From: Coprinellus micaceus
Lineage: Eukaryota; Basidiomycota; Agaricomycetes; Agaricales; Psathyrellaceae
Reading direction: 5' to 3'
Assembly: GCA_951394405.1 (NCBI GenBank)
Contig: OX596336.1
Location: 3,968,001 to 4,032,000, forward strand
Length of the DNA stretch: 64,000 nt
Part shown: positions 12,301-25,505 of the stretch, one piece after another
Layout of the letters: the number at the start of each line of letters is the position of its first letter
Position numbering within the stretch: position 1 is the stretch's first letter
Notes under the pieces: model-generated
What the model was told of the DNA's origin: nothing
Databases searched by the model: none
What the model saw: the letters and a program-made list of their open reading frames with translations, nothing else
Made by a program: the position numbers and the translations under genes

Positions 12301-14205
12301 TCCAGAAAACGCAGAGAAGCTCGGAAGAAGTCCACGAAAAGGGGGAAAGCCGTCGCATCGAGCCACCCAGACCCACCAACGACTCGAGAGATAGCGAACC
12401 TTGACACCACGGAGGGTGACGGTGCGTGAACTTGTGTCAAATCTGGGTTCGCGGATCGCGCTGATGGGCACGTCTTTTGTATGCGTCCCTGTTTCGAATG
12501 GTATGCCGCTTTGCCTGCGGTTTTGGAGATAGAAGGTAATGTTTGAGAGCTCCCCTCCCTTATGACCCACCCTTTCTGACAGAACCGGTTTGAGCAGGGC
12601 GAAAATCGAAGACTTGGAATATCAATACCCCAAAATTCCACTCACTTGGGGACGTCCCCTCCTACATCCGGATGTTTGGGACGACGGACTCATATTCGAC
12701 GCAGCTGGTGAGCCATTTTGAGTTCATTGGAACTAAACCTCGTATAACCTTCAAAGCAAGTCAGAACATTTCCACCGGTTTCCCAAGTCACGATACAAGC
12801 GCACGAACAAAAGAAATGCTCCATTCCAGATATCCCGCATCCAGACTCGTCAAGCACGGATCCGTAAACTTCGGAGAAACCTCATTCCACCAACAGAAGA
12901 AGGGACATTGGACGCGGACGGGTTCTCAACGCTCCCCTACTTTATCGGCAAGTCCCAGAACCAGCCATTGCAGTTGTCGCGCTTTCTATTTCTCAATTCC
13001 GGGGATCACGCGGTGAAGGTGTGTGGTATATTTCAGGTCTAGTGTTGCGACATAGTTGGAGAGCTAAGTCTCGACCGAAGGATTTCATGCCGAAGCTGAA
13101 ACGCCACCTACTTCCTCGGATCATTGAGAAGCTCTTGCAGGAGGCGAAGCTATCGCCAGAGGACCATCCCACGGCTCTACCTATCCTCAAGAAGATGGCT
13201 GGCGAACCTGAGGCACTAACCGACATTCACTTCAACCACCTCTTTATTCATTCAGAACGTATCTACCAGCATTCCATCGCCCAATTCAACTTTACCACGT
13301 ACGACTGCCGACGTGACCAAGATACCCTCAATGCAGCCACCTCACGCCGCGACTTGATCTGCTTTGCGGAAGAATCGCCATTTCCAGACCCCGAAGAAGA
13401 AAGGTCTACCGCATCCGGAGCTACGACAGAGCAAAAACGATTTGCCTATGCACGACTTCTTGGAAATTTTCACGCCAATATTGTCTATCTCGGCCCGGGA
13501 ACGCTCGACCACAGGCAACGCCGTCTCGATTTCCTATGGATTCGCTGGTATCGCCCCGACGACCTTCAATCGCCGGAGACGAGGATATGGGCATCTCGGC
13601 GTCCTGAAATCGTTTCCTTTGTGCCTCTTACGGATCCTTTGGCCTGCGACTTCCTCGATCCCTCCAGAGTCGTGCGCGCTGCACACGTCATCCCCAGATA
13701 CTCTGCGGGGAAACGTTACTCACCTGCGGACCATGACATCCGAATTTTCTCCCAGTGGGCCAACGATAAGGAAGAGTGGTTAGAATACTACGTTAACCCG
13801 TGAGTTTACTTCATCCTCTTCTCGGCGAGGCTCATGGACATGGTTAGGTTCGCTGATCGCGACATGATGATGAGGTTTCATTGGGGTTTGGCAGTCGGAC
13901 ATGCCTACTCTCACCCCGAAACCAATGCCACGCCCGCAAGCCCGGCTGCAGGCATCACTGCGCCCCGGTTACCAGAAGACCACATGGAAGTCGACATCAA
14001 TACTCTCAGCGAACCCGGGGAAGGCTCAGCGTCAACAAAACATTCCTGTGGCGAGCCTCCTTCCGAGGAAGAGACAGATTCCGACGATTCAGCCTACGAT
14101 AGGCCCGACGAGGACAGCGGAAGGTCGAGCTGGAATTCGGAGAGTGAAACTGAGCAATGGGATACAGATAGTCGAGATGGGGACTCTGAAGATCTTGACT
14201 TATAG
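9358..14205 (+). CDS. Plavaka-type DNA transposase (copy A)
   Basis: Cut-and-paste transposase of the fungal Plavaka group, related to CACTA/KDZ-type elements. Start ATG 9358 in the context GCCGCCATGG. The N-terminus has a zinc-binding motif, CACGKRLYQPNSYTNHIRTC. The first intron, 9667-9720, is 54 nt. Later exons carry family landmarks: FASDETMLTSFG, KIWPVYMLFGNESK, RRRFYPRVLTYSADYPER, GDHPCPRCLV, VVDSFDG, VAVDILHEVEIGVWK, CAIPAFEGLLPG, FAHWHSLAKLRLHTD, KFHSLGDVPSYIRMFGTTD, DFMPKLKRHLLPRI and FADRDMMMRFHWGLAVGH. A 47-nt intron splits the P codon of the YYVNP-FADRD junction. The tail is acidic. Exons join in frame wherever I tested them and I saw no internal stop, so the gene may be functional. 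I could not identify terminal inverted repeats. Confidence 0.92.
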
Positions 14206-14467
14206 GTAGTCGTCAAGATGTCTGGCTGCATATCATGTTGACTCGGGGGCATTCTGAAATCGCTAGAGGCTCTTTCCCTTGCCAGACCCGGTTTCCGTTC
14301 GGCGGGTCAAGTGGGGGCAACTCGGAAGATAGTCGTCACCCCGAGACTTCCGTAGATCCAGCGAGGTACAATGCTTTGGCTGTTCTGGTCTAGACGCCAG
14401 TGTGCGCGAGGATTTTCCGATTAACTAGATTAAGCTAAGCAATCGTCCGTCCAGCGTGTTTCGTGAC

Positions 14468-15820
14468 ATGCTGCCTCTTCAAGCTCAAACACACCACTGC
14501 GAACCCCTCCGACTCGCCTCCTTACTACAAGTTCTCGGGCTGGGAAGTGTGTTGGGATTCAACGCTTCGGAAGCGCCACCAGGTATGTCTCACCCTCTCT
14601 TGGAATAATCTTGGCAACAGAGCTTACGGTGGATGAAGGCTCGGACGGCCAACTGATTTGTGTCCCAATCATCACAGTACTTCTCACTGTTGCTCTTGGG
14701 ACTTTAACGCCGGGGCATGACGGGCTCCGACAAGCTCTCGGTATGTCTCAACGTCATTTAAGTACCGAACTATGCCGTCGCATTGTTTTCCCGGAGTTCA
14801 GGGCATCAACGTTTACACCCTACAGGATCGGGAAACATTCTTTTGTTTCCCTCCGTGGAACAACTTCAAAGGTTGTTTTTCCCAAGGCCAACGGTGCACC
14901 GGTCTCCACTCGTATGTCTGTTGCCATTTCCTCCTCTTTATCCCTTTCTAATTTCCAATTCAAATGACTTGGAAATCACTTCGCTCCTACAGCCACCTTC
15001 CTACGTGCAATGGATGGTGTGGACTTGGTCCATGCAGCCGAGGGCCATACCGCTCCGAATACATCCAGCAGAATACGGTCACCTCATATTGAAGAAGTTA
15101 CGGGCTGGCATACTGGATCGAGGGCAAGTTTCGATGACGAGGGCGATGTATGAGCCAAGCCAACAGGCTGGCACTGCAAGGAGTTCGGTAGGGATGCCGC
15201 CAGTAGTACAGTCAGAGTAAGTTTCACCTTCAAGTCCAATGTTGGTCTCATCCAAATCGTCGAGTGTGCTGAGCCTATCATATAGGGGACGCTTAAAGGG
15301 CGCTCAGAGGCTATCGCAAGGGGACGATATGAACATCATGGCAACCCTCCAGCTGCGGCTGATTCTAGCGCCCATCAGACACCCCCCACTTCCGACATTT
15401 GGATACCCTATTCTGCAAGCTCTTCAGAACAGCGCGGCAAACGTGGGCGCCTTCAACTCGACCGTCACTCTTTTCTGTCGGCTGGATGGCGCTCAACCTC
15501 GCGTTGTCGCTAAGCTTGCCTTCGTCCGAATACACACTATCTTCGGCGATGCACCATCCCTAGTGCCCGCAACGGCAGTCCCCACAAGGCGATCTTGGAG
15601 TTGCGGCTGGTGTCGGTCTTGCCCGAGGCTCCCACTGGCGCGGCAAGATGTCTTTGCTAACAGGCGAGAGTCCTACTCGAGCCCGTCGGAGTCCAGGTCG
15701 GACGTGTATGAGTCCTCCGAGAATGAGGAAGGGATAATTGTCGCACAAGCACGACTCGCGCCCGTGAGTGATGATGGTAGCTTCGATGAGGGCATGTGTG
15801 GGAGGTCACTATCTCTGTGA
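14468..15820 (+). CDS. Spliced hypothetical gene after the transposase (copy A)
   Basis: Unrecognised protein. ATG 14468 opens MLPLQAQTHHCEPLRLASLL. Four introns with GTATGT-type donors and ACAG-type acceptors (for example just before ELTVDEGSDGQLIC, and before PPSYVQWMVWTWSMQP) join exons in frame. A further GTAAGT...ATATAG intron after VVQSE leads to a last exon that ends with an acidic Ser-rich stretch, SESRSDVYESSENEEG. A hydrophobic stretch lies in VPIITVLLTVALGTL. It lies 262 bp downstream of the transposase on the same strand. It could belong to the element or be a host gene. Confidence 0.5.
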
Positions 15821-16363
15821 AACTGTGAATATGAGCTGTAGGCTATATTGGAATGGAATGGATTGTGCGAACGGGATCACCAGATGTTATGATTGGGCGG
15901 CATGCTCAGCGTGCAGCAGCTGAACATTCTTAATTGGGCGTCAGGCCTTGTCCGGGGACATCAGAACTGCTGAATTTTAGCATTCAAAAATCATCCCTTT
16001 CCCAACCGGTCCAATTAAGCTGAGGCTGCGCATCTGGCTCATGGTATTATCGTAGTATTGTCAACCAACCATCCAGCATACACCTGGGAAGGTGCAGCTT
16101 GTCAGATAGGATAGGAGAGCGAGAATATGACCATGGCTTGACAATTTGATGTGAAACAGCCCCAATACTTACGGAACCTGAGCGAGAAGGATATCAATGA
16201 GAATCCGATGACCTTGGACCTTCAACGTGTATCAGGCTGTATCAGGGTGCTCGGGTGGGATAAGCGGACCAATTGCGCTCAACAAGGACCGTCCCGGCGG
16301 CTGCCTGACACTGCGAAAGTCATACCTTATCTGGCGATCTCTGAGATGTCGGACGTCTAGCCC

Positions 16364-16968
16364 TTGATCAAGACTATCCAGGAAAGCAAGCCAAGGCAAA
16401 TTCTCCTGATGATGTCAGTACGAAGAATTCAGGAGGAAATCTGGGCTAAAGTTAACGCCACGCTCACATCTCTTCCATCCCACCCGGGCTACACCAGTGC
16501 CAATGCGTTGACTTTAACTGATGCGTTAGGGGTGACCTTCACCCTCCCTTGGGATATCGTCTCGACCTACGACGTGAGTTCACCGCAAATATATTTACGC
16601 CGAACTGGCCCCTGACACCCATGAGGCAGGACTTGCATAAGACGCTCGTTACTCATTTCCAAGACAAAGTTGGGGAAAGCCGTGTCACAGAGAGGCGCTA
16701 CTGTATTTCGCGGGCAGGAGGAGCGAGGGGTGGAACAGACATCACGCCCCAGACCTGGTTAAGTATTGTCGGGAAACCTGAGCATTTGGTTATGGCTATG
16801 CTCATTGGACAGATGTTCGAGGCAGAACTCAGAAAAATGTGCCCGAAATGTGGGAAGACAAAGCTCGGGACTTATGAGGACCAAGGGTGGCAAGTATGGT
16901 GCGTCGTTTGCGGTGTGCATATATACCACGGCTATTCCATACTCACGGAGGTTCAGTCGAAGGTGTAA
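16364..16968 (+). CDS. Ubiquitin-like-domain protein, partial model
   Basis: The exon 16412-16573 and, after a 56-nt GTGAGT...GGCAG intron (16574-16629), the exon from 16630 encode a beta-grasp ubiquitin-like domain typical of basidiomycete proteins: RRIQEEIWAKVNATL, then GVTFTLPWDIVSTYDDLHKT and ESRVTERRYCISRAG. A zinc-ribbon-like tail follows, CPKCGKTKLGTYEDQGW and CVVCGVH. The reading frame runs left across the duplication border at 16411 (IKTIQESKPRQILLMMS) to a TAG at 16358-16360. The N-terminus is therefore either spliced further upstream or lost. The C-terminus may continue through further introns, because 16980-17100 contains a plausible acidic exon. I am fairly confident of the domain and unsure of both ends. 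Confidence 0.65.
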
Positions 16969-17099
16969 TACTCGTTTCACCTCATCAATTGGGACAAAGA
17001 AGTTCCAACCGGCAAGCTCGATTGGCGACGAGGACGAGGCATTCTTTCATCAGGGCTCCCGTGCCGAAACGACAACCAAAGGTTTGACTTTATATCAGT

Positions 17100-18431
17100 A
17101 TGTAAAGTGTGATAGGAAATGCAATGTGCCCAACTATTCCAACAGGTTTGGTATGGCATTGTAAAAGTGGCTACACTTTCTGGTTTCTACAAACGGCACA
17201 CTACTGGGAGCTCCTGAGCAAGTGCGGCATACCTACGTCGACTGACAATGAACGACCTGATCCGCCTGCAAGTGACCGAAGATCATGCGACAAATATTTA
17301 GGCAACGCGACAGGTGGTTATCCGGGCGGCCATTCAGGCGCCACCTTGTCAAAAAGGCCGAACTTTATATACTCGCCTACCGAAGGCGAAACCCGCCAGA
17401 CGTGCCATTGTGAGGCTGATGATCTTCCCCCCATCAGAACGGGAAACATTCTCCAAATGCGTCACCTAGATTTGCGTTGTCGAGTTTGCCGTGAAGCGGC
17501 CGAGGCTCATAGAACGCTGGATGACGACAATGGACAAACGCAATCATGACTTGTGATCCATGATATTGTTGGCAGACCCAACAATTGGTCCCGCCGGCTT
17601 ACTCGGCGAGCTGATCATATTGGGCGCTGCCTTGACGGCAGGTTCTGTCTGAAGCCTCGGGATGGCAGTCACGCCCAACAGAGGGCAGCCAGGGACGCAT
17701 GGTCAAACAACCATCAAAATCACAGCGCTGAAAGCGGTCGCAATGCACGCGACTGACGATCTTGACAAGTCTATCAGCCCCAGCACGATTGAGATGAAAG
17801 AGGGCAACCACATTGCTCGCTCTTGCAATGACACCCTTTATGTCGGTGGATGACTGTCTTCGCCAGCTGGGCATGGACGAGAGAGCAACATATGAACGGT
17901 GTTGACGAAAACAATTGTGGCGTTCCACCAACCGGAGCACAGCATTTCCGGTCTGGAGGAACTGACCTGAAGTTTCGGCGCGGCAGCACAGAACGTGTTG
18001 TGAACCCTCCTGCGGTAGGTCCCCAGGTCGAACGCCAGTGCTTCCATCATTGTCAAGGGTTGGTCACATCGTATATGCCGAAAGAATGGACCTCTGGTAT
18101 TGTGGACATAGGAGATGGGACATTATTACTAGATTTAACGTATTATACTAGGCGAAGATTCCCACTGTCTATGCTACTGTACATACAGAACGAATATCGC
18201 TCATGCTCCTCTCGGCTACTCCGAAGGGGAAGCATGGGTGCCGCTTTGGGAAGCTGAAAGATTCGTATCGACGTTCTTCATCAGGGCTCTGCGATGTTCC
18301 TTGATCCTGGCGAGGACGCTGTTGGTGGGCGCGAGACGTCGGGTGTTAGAAAATGAGGGAAATATTTTCCTGGGAAATGAATCGGGCACTGGTCAGCTGT
18401 TATAGCGATGAATCAACAAATTGAGAACTGC
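17100..18431. other. Stretch without a supported gene
   Basis: Open frames of up to 146 codons exist but have no recognisable domain or coherent splicing. It separates the ubiquitin-like-domain gene from the 3' end of the minus-strand DUF6698 gene. Confidence 0.45.
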
Positions 18432-19782
18432 TCACTGGTTCCACCAGACCATCAACTCTTTGACTTCGTCTTGTTCTTCGGGGTCTTCGAGAACCTCCAT
18501 TACGGAGATGTAGAACGTCTCAGAATCCATCTCCATATCGGTTCGAGAAAAAACGGACGCCGAACTGAGGGCGAAGCGAACCTACATCGAAACAGTCAAA
18601 CCCGGGTCAGTTCGCAGTCTTGAGAGGGTTTCATAAAACCAATCGAGCCGAGAAAGAAGACCACGAACCTGGGTAGCAACATAGGCAATGGAAGCTCGAG
18701 TGACGTGCGACATCCCATGTATCCTGGCATTGCCGCAGCGCGTGGCTTTTGGTTCCTCACTGACAGAGCTCGGTGATGTAAAGATATGCTTATAGCCCTG
18801 CGTTCAATGATAGGTGTGAGATAAACCCCGAGGAATGCCGATATGGAACGTCAACGCACCAGAATTAGAAGCTGGCCGCGGAATAGGCCCTTCCAAGGGC
18901 GCTCGGGGTCATACTTCTCATTTTGATAGACAAAGATAGGCCAGTGGGATCCAGCGACAACGAGCTCCTTGCCTCTGAGCTGCTTCTTGATACTGTGGGA
19001 TTGTTAGGAGAGGGATACCAAAAGATAAGATGAAGGCACTCCACCTCTCATCATCCCAATCCAGTTCCGCGGGGCATAGCAGAAATCCAGTACGGTGATG
19101 GTTGAATCCTCGGTTCACTTTCACGTTCCTCGACAGAGGGGGATTGAGAGGGGGGCTGCCATGAGGGACGAGCCACTCGAGAATTGTTCCTTTCAAGCTT
19201 TTGGTATCGTCCGCTCTTGCACTTGCCGCGCCCTTCTGGAGCTAGACCTGAATTAGTAGCACGTCTCGCAGGCTCATGGGAGCGTTGGGGAGCTCACCAT
19301 ATTAGCTATGGCCATTAATTCCTCCTCGCTACTCTCCATTAACCTCTCTTCGAGACCAGGTACTGACTTCAACAGCATCTTGTATATACGTAGCTCGCGT
19401 CGTTCCCTGTAGATCCCCACTGTCAGCGGAGAATGGGACATGAATAGCCGTGGCGTACTGCAGTGTCTCCGGAGGTTCGTCCTCGTCAACGCTGATCCCC
19501 GCGACGAGCAAGGCATGCATATTGGCAAAAGCATAGACTGTCCGGCCGAAATGGCGTCCGTGGTGAATGAGGGGATCGGTTTGAAGGTTCCTGCATACAT
19601 CTTGTGATCAGTGGACGGAACGGAATAGGCTTGGGGTAACATCACACTCACGGGCGCTTCCGTGGTCCAAGGGACAAAGCATTCGACCTCTTGTTGCCTG
19701 TAGCCTCCTCTGCAGCTCCGCCGGCCTGCTTCCCAACGGTTCCATATCGTGGAATAGGTGGGGGTGTAGTTTGAAGGGACAT
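18432..19782 (-). CDS. DUF6698 family protein
   Basis: Agaricomycete-type protein of unknown function. Start ATG 19782 (MSLQTTPPPIPRYG), with a 61-nt intron before NLQTDPLIHHGRHFGRTVYA. Family landmarks then follow in order across several short introns: FANMHALLVAGISVDEDE, YKMLLKSVPGLEERLMESS, LKGTILEWLVPHGSPPLNPP, SRNVKVNRGFNHHRTGFLLC, YKHIFTSPSSVSEEPKATRC, GNARIHGMSHVTRASIAYVA, SVFSRTDMEMDSETFYISV and EVKELMVWWNQ with a TGA stop at 18434-18432. These segments are highly typical of the family, from memory. No catalytic function is known. The gene looks intact. Confidence 0.8.
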
Positions 19783-20973
19783 CGGGCAGAAGAGCGACCA
19801 CTTGGAGGCCAGATGAAGGCAGACAGAAACGCAGGTAGGCCGGGATGGCAGCAGGCGGGATGGGCGGTGATCCCAAGGTGATCCCGTGGCTGAGGAATGC
19901 GAAAGCTTGAAGGCTGGGGTAAAGTGGTAACTCGGGATGTATGCCGTCCTGGGCTCATCGTAATATATAGCGTCGGCGGTACACATTTAGGATTTAGATT
20001 CGGGACGGTCGATTGACGGGTAACCGGTGTTCAAACTTGGAGTATATTCGGGCCCACTGTCAGTTGCTTTTGCTGATGGGACCCTGTTTTCCTGACGCCG
20101 AAAGCGCTTGGATGGGACCTAAATTGGCTCAGCCATCTCGGAAGCTGACACCAAACTACAAAATTTCGATCACAGCCCACCTTCCGGGGAGAGATTCCGG
20201 TGTTATGACCACACGAGTGCTATGATTGGGTTAGTGAAGGTGTCGCTTGGCAAGCCCTCGCCATCCACCAACAGCTTTTGGAGGTCCTGCAGGGTAACAG
20301 GAACCCGTCGTGGTCCCTTGATGTCACTTCAGCATGTCAATGCCGTTAGCTGGGAAGGAATGGGTGCCCAGGATCCCATAATACCTGGACTAGGTCCGTG
20401 TACTAAACGGTTAGTGTCGCAAACATGAGCCGGATAACCATTCCCCGATGAACTTGAAGGAAATCTGAGTCTGAGGAGATTCCGGACTCACTAAGTGACG
20501 CCGCCTGCGCTATAATCCTGACGAAACTGGCAGAGGCTGCGCGAAACGGGCTCGCCTTCAACACTCGTCCTTGAAGAATTCCGAATGTATCTGGATCATG
20601 GTAGTGAGGAGCAAGAGCCGTTTGAGTGGTTTGAAACTGGTGACCAATCAGGACGCCATCCCAAAATAGATAGATGCTCTGATCGAAGGCAGCCTCTCCG
20701 AGGGTAAGGAAAAGAACATCGGATAAATTGCATAAAACATAGGTTAAATACTAGTACAGGCTTCAAACAAAGAGGGGGTCTCAAATAGATATTACAAGGG
20801 AAAACAAATAGGAAGGCGTAACGAGTCAAAAGGTCGGCCAGGCGATGATACAAAGCAGATGATATGATGGTGGTGGCAGTCACGAGAGGGTACAAGAGGC
20901 AGACCAGCGCCCGATTCAATGCGAGGAGTCAAACGGAACATGAGTGGGAGCATAAAGGAGGACAAGACGAGGA
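19783..20973. other. Stretch without a supported gene
   Basis: Upstream of the DUF6698 start and downstream of the Ser/Pro-rich gene stop. It contains short open frames only, none with a recognisable domain. Confidence 0.4.
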
Positions 20974-23900
20974 TCAAACACGGGGAGGAAGGACTAGATT
21001 AGACGGTCAGCCTGAGCGTGGATGTTTGGGAGATGCGACAGAAGTACTTACGGCGAACAAGAATATCACGAGTGAACTTCACATCGCGATCGGTGGAATC
21101 GTAGCGCACTGTAGAAGAGCTTGTTAGCTTGCAGGGGGCATCACCGCGTTGCACTACGTACCAGGGCGAGGGCGATAGCGTTCAGTGAACGATTGTCCAG
21201 CGACCTGAAGGTGATCCGAGGCGCTGGGGCGGAAGGTTTGCTTGAGGTCGTCGATGAGGGACTGGTGGTCAAGCTCGCTCGAGTCGCAGATCGCCCCCAT
21301 CATACCCATAACACGGTTTCTGAGGATCAGATGCTCCTCGGGTTCATCTATCACCCATTGCCCCATGTTCTCCGTCGCGGTTACGAGCTTCGAGCGCATG
21401 ACTTCTTGGGCAAGCTCGTGGGTGCTGACCTTTGCGGGGTCGATTTGGAGGGTCTTCTGGTCATATATATACTGAAGCACAGCGCAGATCTAAACAAGAT
21501 ATCAGATCGGTGTTTTATAAAGGTAGGAGTTGAATCACTCACGATCGACTGAGATGTGATCCCTGTCCTCCACGCGTGATCCTCCGCGCCTCCGATCACC
21601 TGGACCCCCAGTTGGTGATCATAGAAGGATTTGACGACGGATTTACCGGACTCGACGTCGACGAACAGCTGGTCAAGGATGTGGAACTGGTACTCGGTGG
21701 TTTCAGTAACTGCCTCGCCGTTGAAATTGAGTATAACCGCTTTCAACCCCCCAAAGTTTGTCCGGAGCAGGCGGTCCCCGACGTGCTTCCTTGCACCGCT
21801 GCGTGCCTTGCGTGGGTCTTCTTTTCCACCTCCCTCCTCTTCGTCTCCCCCCGCTGCACCTCCCTCCGCTGCGCCGCCCTCCGCTGCACCGCCCTCCGCT
21901 GCACCGCCCTCCGCTGCACCGCCCTCCGCTGCACCGCCCTCCGCTGCACATCCCCCCTTTCCTGCTCCCTCAGTTCCAGCTGACTTTCCTTGAGCATTCT
22001 CGGGGTCTGTAGATGTTCCGTCCGTCGGGGCTGCGTCGGAGGAGTCAACGGCGCCGGAGGCTGGTGGAGGCTGCGGTTCAGCATCGTCTGAGTTAGATGA
22101 AGATGGTTCTTGAGCCTGTGCGGGGCGCGAGGTCGACGACGCTGAGGGGTCGGGAGCGGGGTCGGGGTGAGGGGGGTCGCCGCTGTCCTTGTTGGTTGGT
22201 ACGGTGCCATCGGGGGTGTCGTCCGTGTTCTGAGGGTTCGTCGAGCCGCTTTGGAGGGTTGTAGATGTGTCGCCGGCGTTCTGGGATGTCGTCGCTGGGA
22301 TGTCGGCGGTCTGAGCTGCTTCCCGAGCTGAGAAAGAGAACATAATTAATTGAAATAGATGCGGCGAGACAAAATGTCACACTTACCCTTCCCGGAAGGG
22401 CGGGGGACTTTGGGAGCGTTCTTGCGAGCCCGGGCTGCGGCATCCATCGTGGCCTTCTTGGCTTTCACCGCGGAGAATTGGCACGCCATTTTAAACGCGA
22501 TCGGGGAGGGGGCGCTGATCACCGCAGGAAGGACCTTAGCGACGGATAAAAGTGTCAGAGAATGAATAGATCCGCGGTGAAGGAGAGCGACGGCTTACAG
22601 CTGAACCAGGGCGCGTAGAGGTCATGCTATGCATTTCAACGTCCGTTATCTTGAGGCCTTTTATGTTGGCATGGAGAAGGAACCAATGGGAATGGGACAT
22701 GCTTGTCGCCATTCGCCCGATTTCTGCGAGGAACATTGGACGGCAGTATACGTTGTCCCATTTCTTGAGCCCAAAGATATCCTTGTTGCAGATAAGGTCT
22801 ACCACGAAGGCGATCATAATCGTGAGGAAGGAGTCGACCTTCTGGTAGATCTAGAAAAGAAGATGGTTACTGAACAGCCATATAATCCAAGACCGTGACG
22901 AGGACTCACAATCCCAGACACCTCCTTGCCTATTTTATGGCTGTACATGCTGTTGAGGATATCTTGTACAACACGGCCTGCGTGGATAAGGGCAGTGAGT
23001 TAGTGATGAAAAGGAACAGACGGAAGGGCGTCACACACCTTTCCTACTGTCGGGCAGGAAGCGGACCTCGTCGCATACCGTTTTGATGACATTACTGAAC
23101 GCCATAACTTCCTCCCTAGTCCGCCTCGTTGGCATGAGTGCGGAAATCTCCGCCGCGACGTCGGAGTCGAGAGGCGTGACACCCATTCCTACGAGGATCC
23201 CATGTCCGAGACAAGGCACGGCAGCCTGCGCGAGGCATACGATGAGTCGATGGGGGACTGGTAGCTCACTGGCGGAGCAGTAGGCGATCAACGCGTTGGA
23301 GGGGCTTGGGATGTGGGCGTGTGCAGGCTGATGTGGGTGCTGGTGGGAGCTTGTAGTCGCGACGACGCCTTGCGTTATGGGGTGGTTCGGTGCGCTGTCG
23401 TTGAGCCGACGACGCTGGGCCGGGGGCTCGCCTTGATCGGACTCCGAGTCACTGTCTTCGAACATCACATTCAAGCCAGTCATGGCTGGCATGCCGCTGG
23501 TCGTAGGCTGAACCTATGACCCGAAGCGTAACGATGAGTCCAGAGGTTCTTAGTAGTGTAAGGGGGGAAAAGACGAACCATGATTGCAGCTGGAACCGGA
23601 AGGTTGGTAGTATTCGACGTTGATGCGACACCGTGGCCTTGATGGCCTCCCACTTGGTCTTGGGTCAGGGGTGCGCCGAAATCCATCGCATTATCAAGAG
23701 AGGTCCCGGTCGATATGGCATACTGGTCTGGGTGGGGATGATAGGGGGCTATGACGTTCGAGGGGACGACAGGGAGGGAAGGTTGCTGATTGGTGGTTGC
23801 GTGGTAGTCGAGCATAGGGTCCCCGTTGTATGACTGGGCGAAGGGAACAGTTTGAGAGAACGGGGGAGTGCGATCATACAAGGCCGACCGAGCGACGAAG

Positions 23901-24221
23901 GAGACCGTAGGTTGTGCTTCGTTGAGACGCTGAGAATGGAACCCAGTTCCCGAAAGGAGGGCTGCTGAGGTGTTTGCAGTGGAAGTAGGCCCGGCGTGGT
24001 CGTAGTCGGCCCCTGTGGGCGACGGAGCGGTTTGAGAGGGTAGAGAGGCGATGAAATGCCAATTATCCAACAGGACAGTGGCATTCCCGCTTTGTTGCTG
24101 GCCCTGAAAAGACGTCAACCTTTGTCAGTAAGGGAATGAGTTACGTGTAGGATGAGGGACTCACCCTTTCAGAGGGCTGTGATGTTGAACCTGACGCTCG
24201 TTGGTATGAAGTCGGATCCAT
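20974..24221 (-). CDS. Large Ser/Pro-rich hypothetical protein
   Basis: Unrecognised multi-exon gene. Start ATG 24221, with exon 1 of 19 codons (24165-24221) and a 61-nt intron. Exon 2 is Ser/Thr/Gln-rich and disordered. Next comes an exon with FEDSDSESDQGEPPAQRRR, an acidic patch followed by a basic one that could be a nuclear signal. A more ordered block follows, including LIVCLAQAAVPCLGHGILVG, RTREEVMAFSNVIKTVCDE, ILNSMYSHKIGKEVSG, LTIMIAFVVDLICNKD and MSHSHWFLLHANIKG. Then a disordered block with AAEGG repeats, then LRTNFGGLKAVILNFNGEAV, FHILDQLFVDVESGKSVVK, MGQWVIDEPEEHLILRNRVM and RYDSTDRDVKFTRDILVR. The last exon and the stop near 20974 are least certain. The gene straddles the visible left limit of copy A'. 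Confidence 0.6.
21852..21948 (-). repeat. 15-bp coding microsatellite (AAEGG)n
   Basis: About six tandem units of GCTGCACCGCCCTCC (plus strand) lie in the disordered part of the Ser/Pro-rich gene. They encode the pentapeptide AAEGG on the minus strand. The unit is a multiple of three, so changes in copy number keep the frame. Confidence 0.9.
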
Positions 24222-25505
24222 CCTGGAAGCAACCAGGATGGGCCGCCGGGGTTGAGAGCTTTGATGACTAGGGGAGATAGAGAGCGAAGAAGAGGAATGA
24301 AGGGGATGTTTGTTAGGAGTGCAGTGGACGTGGGGGATTGAGTTGCGAATTCTCGAGTGCGACAGAGCTCAATTTATGTCGGTCCTCAGGTGGGCACGAG
24401 TCTTGTAGGGTCTGGACGCGTACAAACGCACCACTGAGCTGGCACGTTGAGCGTGTTCAGGGAGAGCTGACAGAATACAGGCAAGACGGCCCAAGCGAGT
24501 CCAGTGCCGAATTCGTAGGAAGCATAAGCCTTCCCGGACACCTGTTAGTGGCGTCGATCCAGGCGAGGAGTGCGTCCTTTACTTGCAGCGTTAATCGATC
24601 CAATCTGACTGGAACAAGGAGTCGAGCGGCTGGCCGGATGTACTCCAAGCCTTGGAAGAGGTTTATGCGCGAGACACCAGTCTTTCGGAAGCGAGATGAA
24701 GGGATGAATGGGTTGATATTTCTCTGTTCACCTGTTAGGGAAGTGGGAACGACGGCATTTCGATTAAAACATCATCAACGCCTCGTTGAGAGGTGAAAAA
24801 CTCATAGCAGCCCTTGTCCCCCAGGAAGCTGTCCAAGAACGTACCGAGAGTAAGGATAACCTCGCAAGCCATTGGAAGGGTGGCGCATACGCTCAAGCAC
24901 AAGGCTAGTTAGCGGGGAACACTGCTCTAGGACCGACCGGACGTCCAGTAGGGCATCAGACAACGGTGTTAAGACGTAGATCCTGCAAATAATAATTCCT
25001 CATTCGTGATCAGAAGAGATAGAGGCGAAGGCCCAGGCGTTGGGAGTACCGGACAATAGAACGTACAGGGGTCCAGCACGAGCGCTCCACCGTTTCCCCG
25101 GGTTGTCAGTGTCGGGGGCATTGGGCCACACGAAAGCTTAAAGCTGCAAATCCTGGACACCATTCCCTGCTTGTGATCGGTGCATGGCAAGAACACGGAT
25201 ATAGGGCGGGGTTATCGAAGGTACAGCTCGAATCCCGTTCTGCGCCCTCTATTCGTGTTCGCGTGCGAGGGAAGCCCAGTAGAGACACAGGTAGCACAGA
25301 GCAAACCAATGAAGCCCAAAGAGAATCTAGTCCGAGATCATGAAGGGAGCTGTCGGGCAGGAGAGACCTCGGGCGTTCGAAGAGGAGCAGCTGGTGTCCG
25401 GATTCAAGAATCATGTCGTCATCGCCAGGTGATTGGCTGTAATGCCGCTGTACTCGTGTTCGTCAGACAGTCCATCCGAGTAGATCGCGAGTACCCCAGC
25501 GCTGC

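Larger units (their letters stand above)
1..16411. repeat. Large direct duplication, copy A
   Basis: Bases 1-16411 recur at 24046-38703 in the same orientation. The offset is 24045 up to base 8391 and 22292 from base 8592 on, because this copy contains a 200-N gap and a repeated 1,553-bp block that the other copy lacks. Without that extra 1,753 bp both copies are 14,658 bp long. Identity ends sharply after base 16411. The left end is not visible, since the window starts inside the repeat. I noticed only three base differences between the copies, but I did not align them exhaustively. The segment is far too long and gene-rich to be a terminal repeat of a known element. It is either a recent segmental duplication or an assembly duplication. 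Confidence 0.96.
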
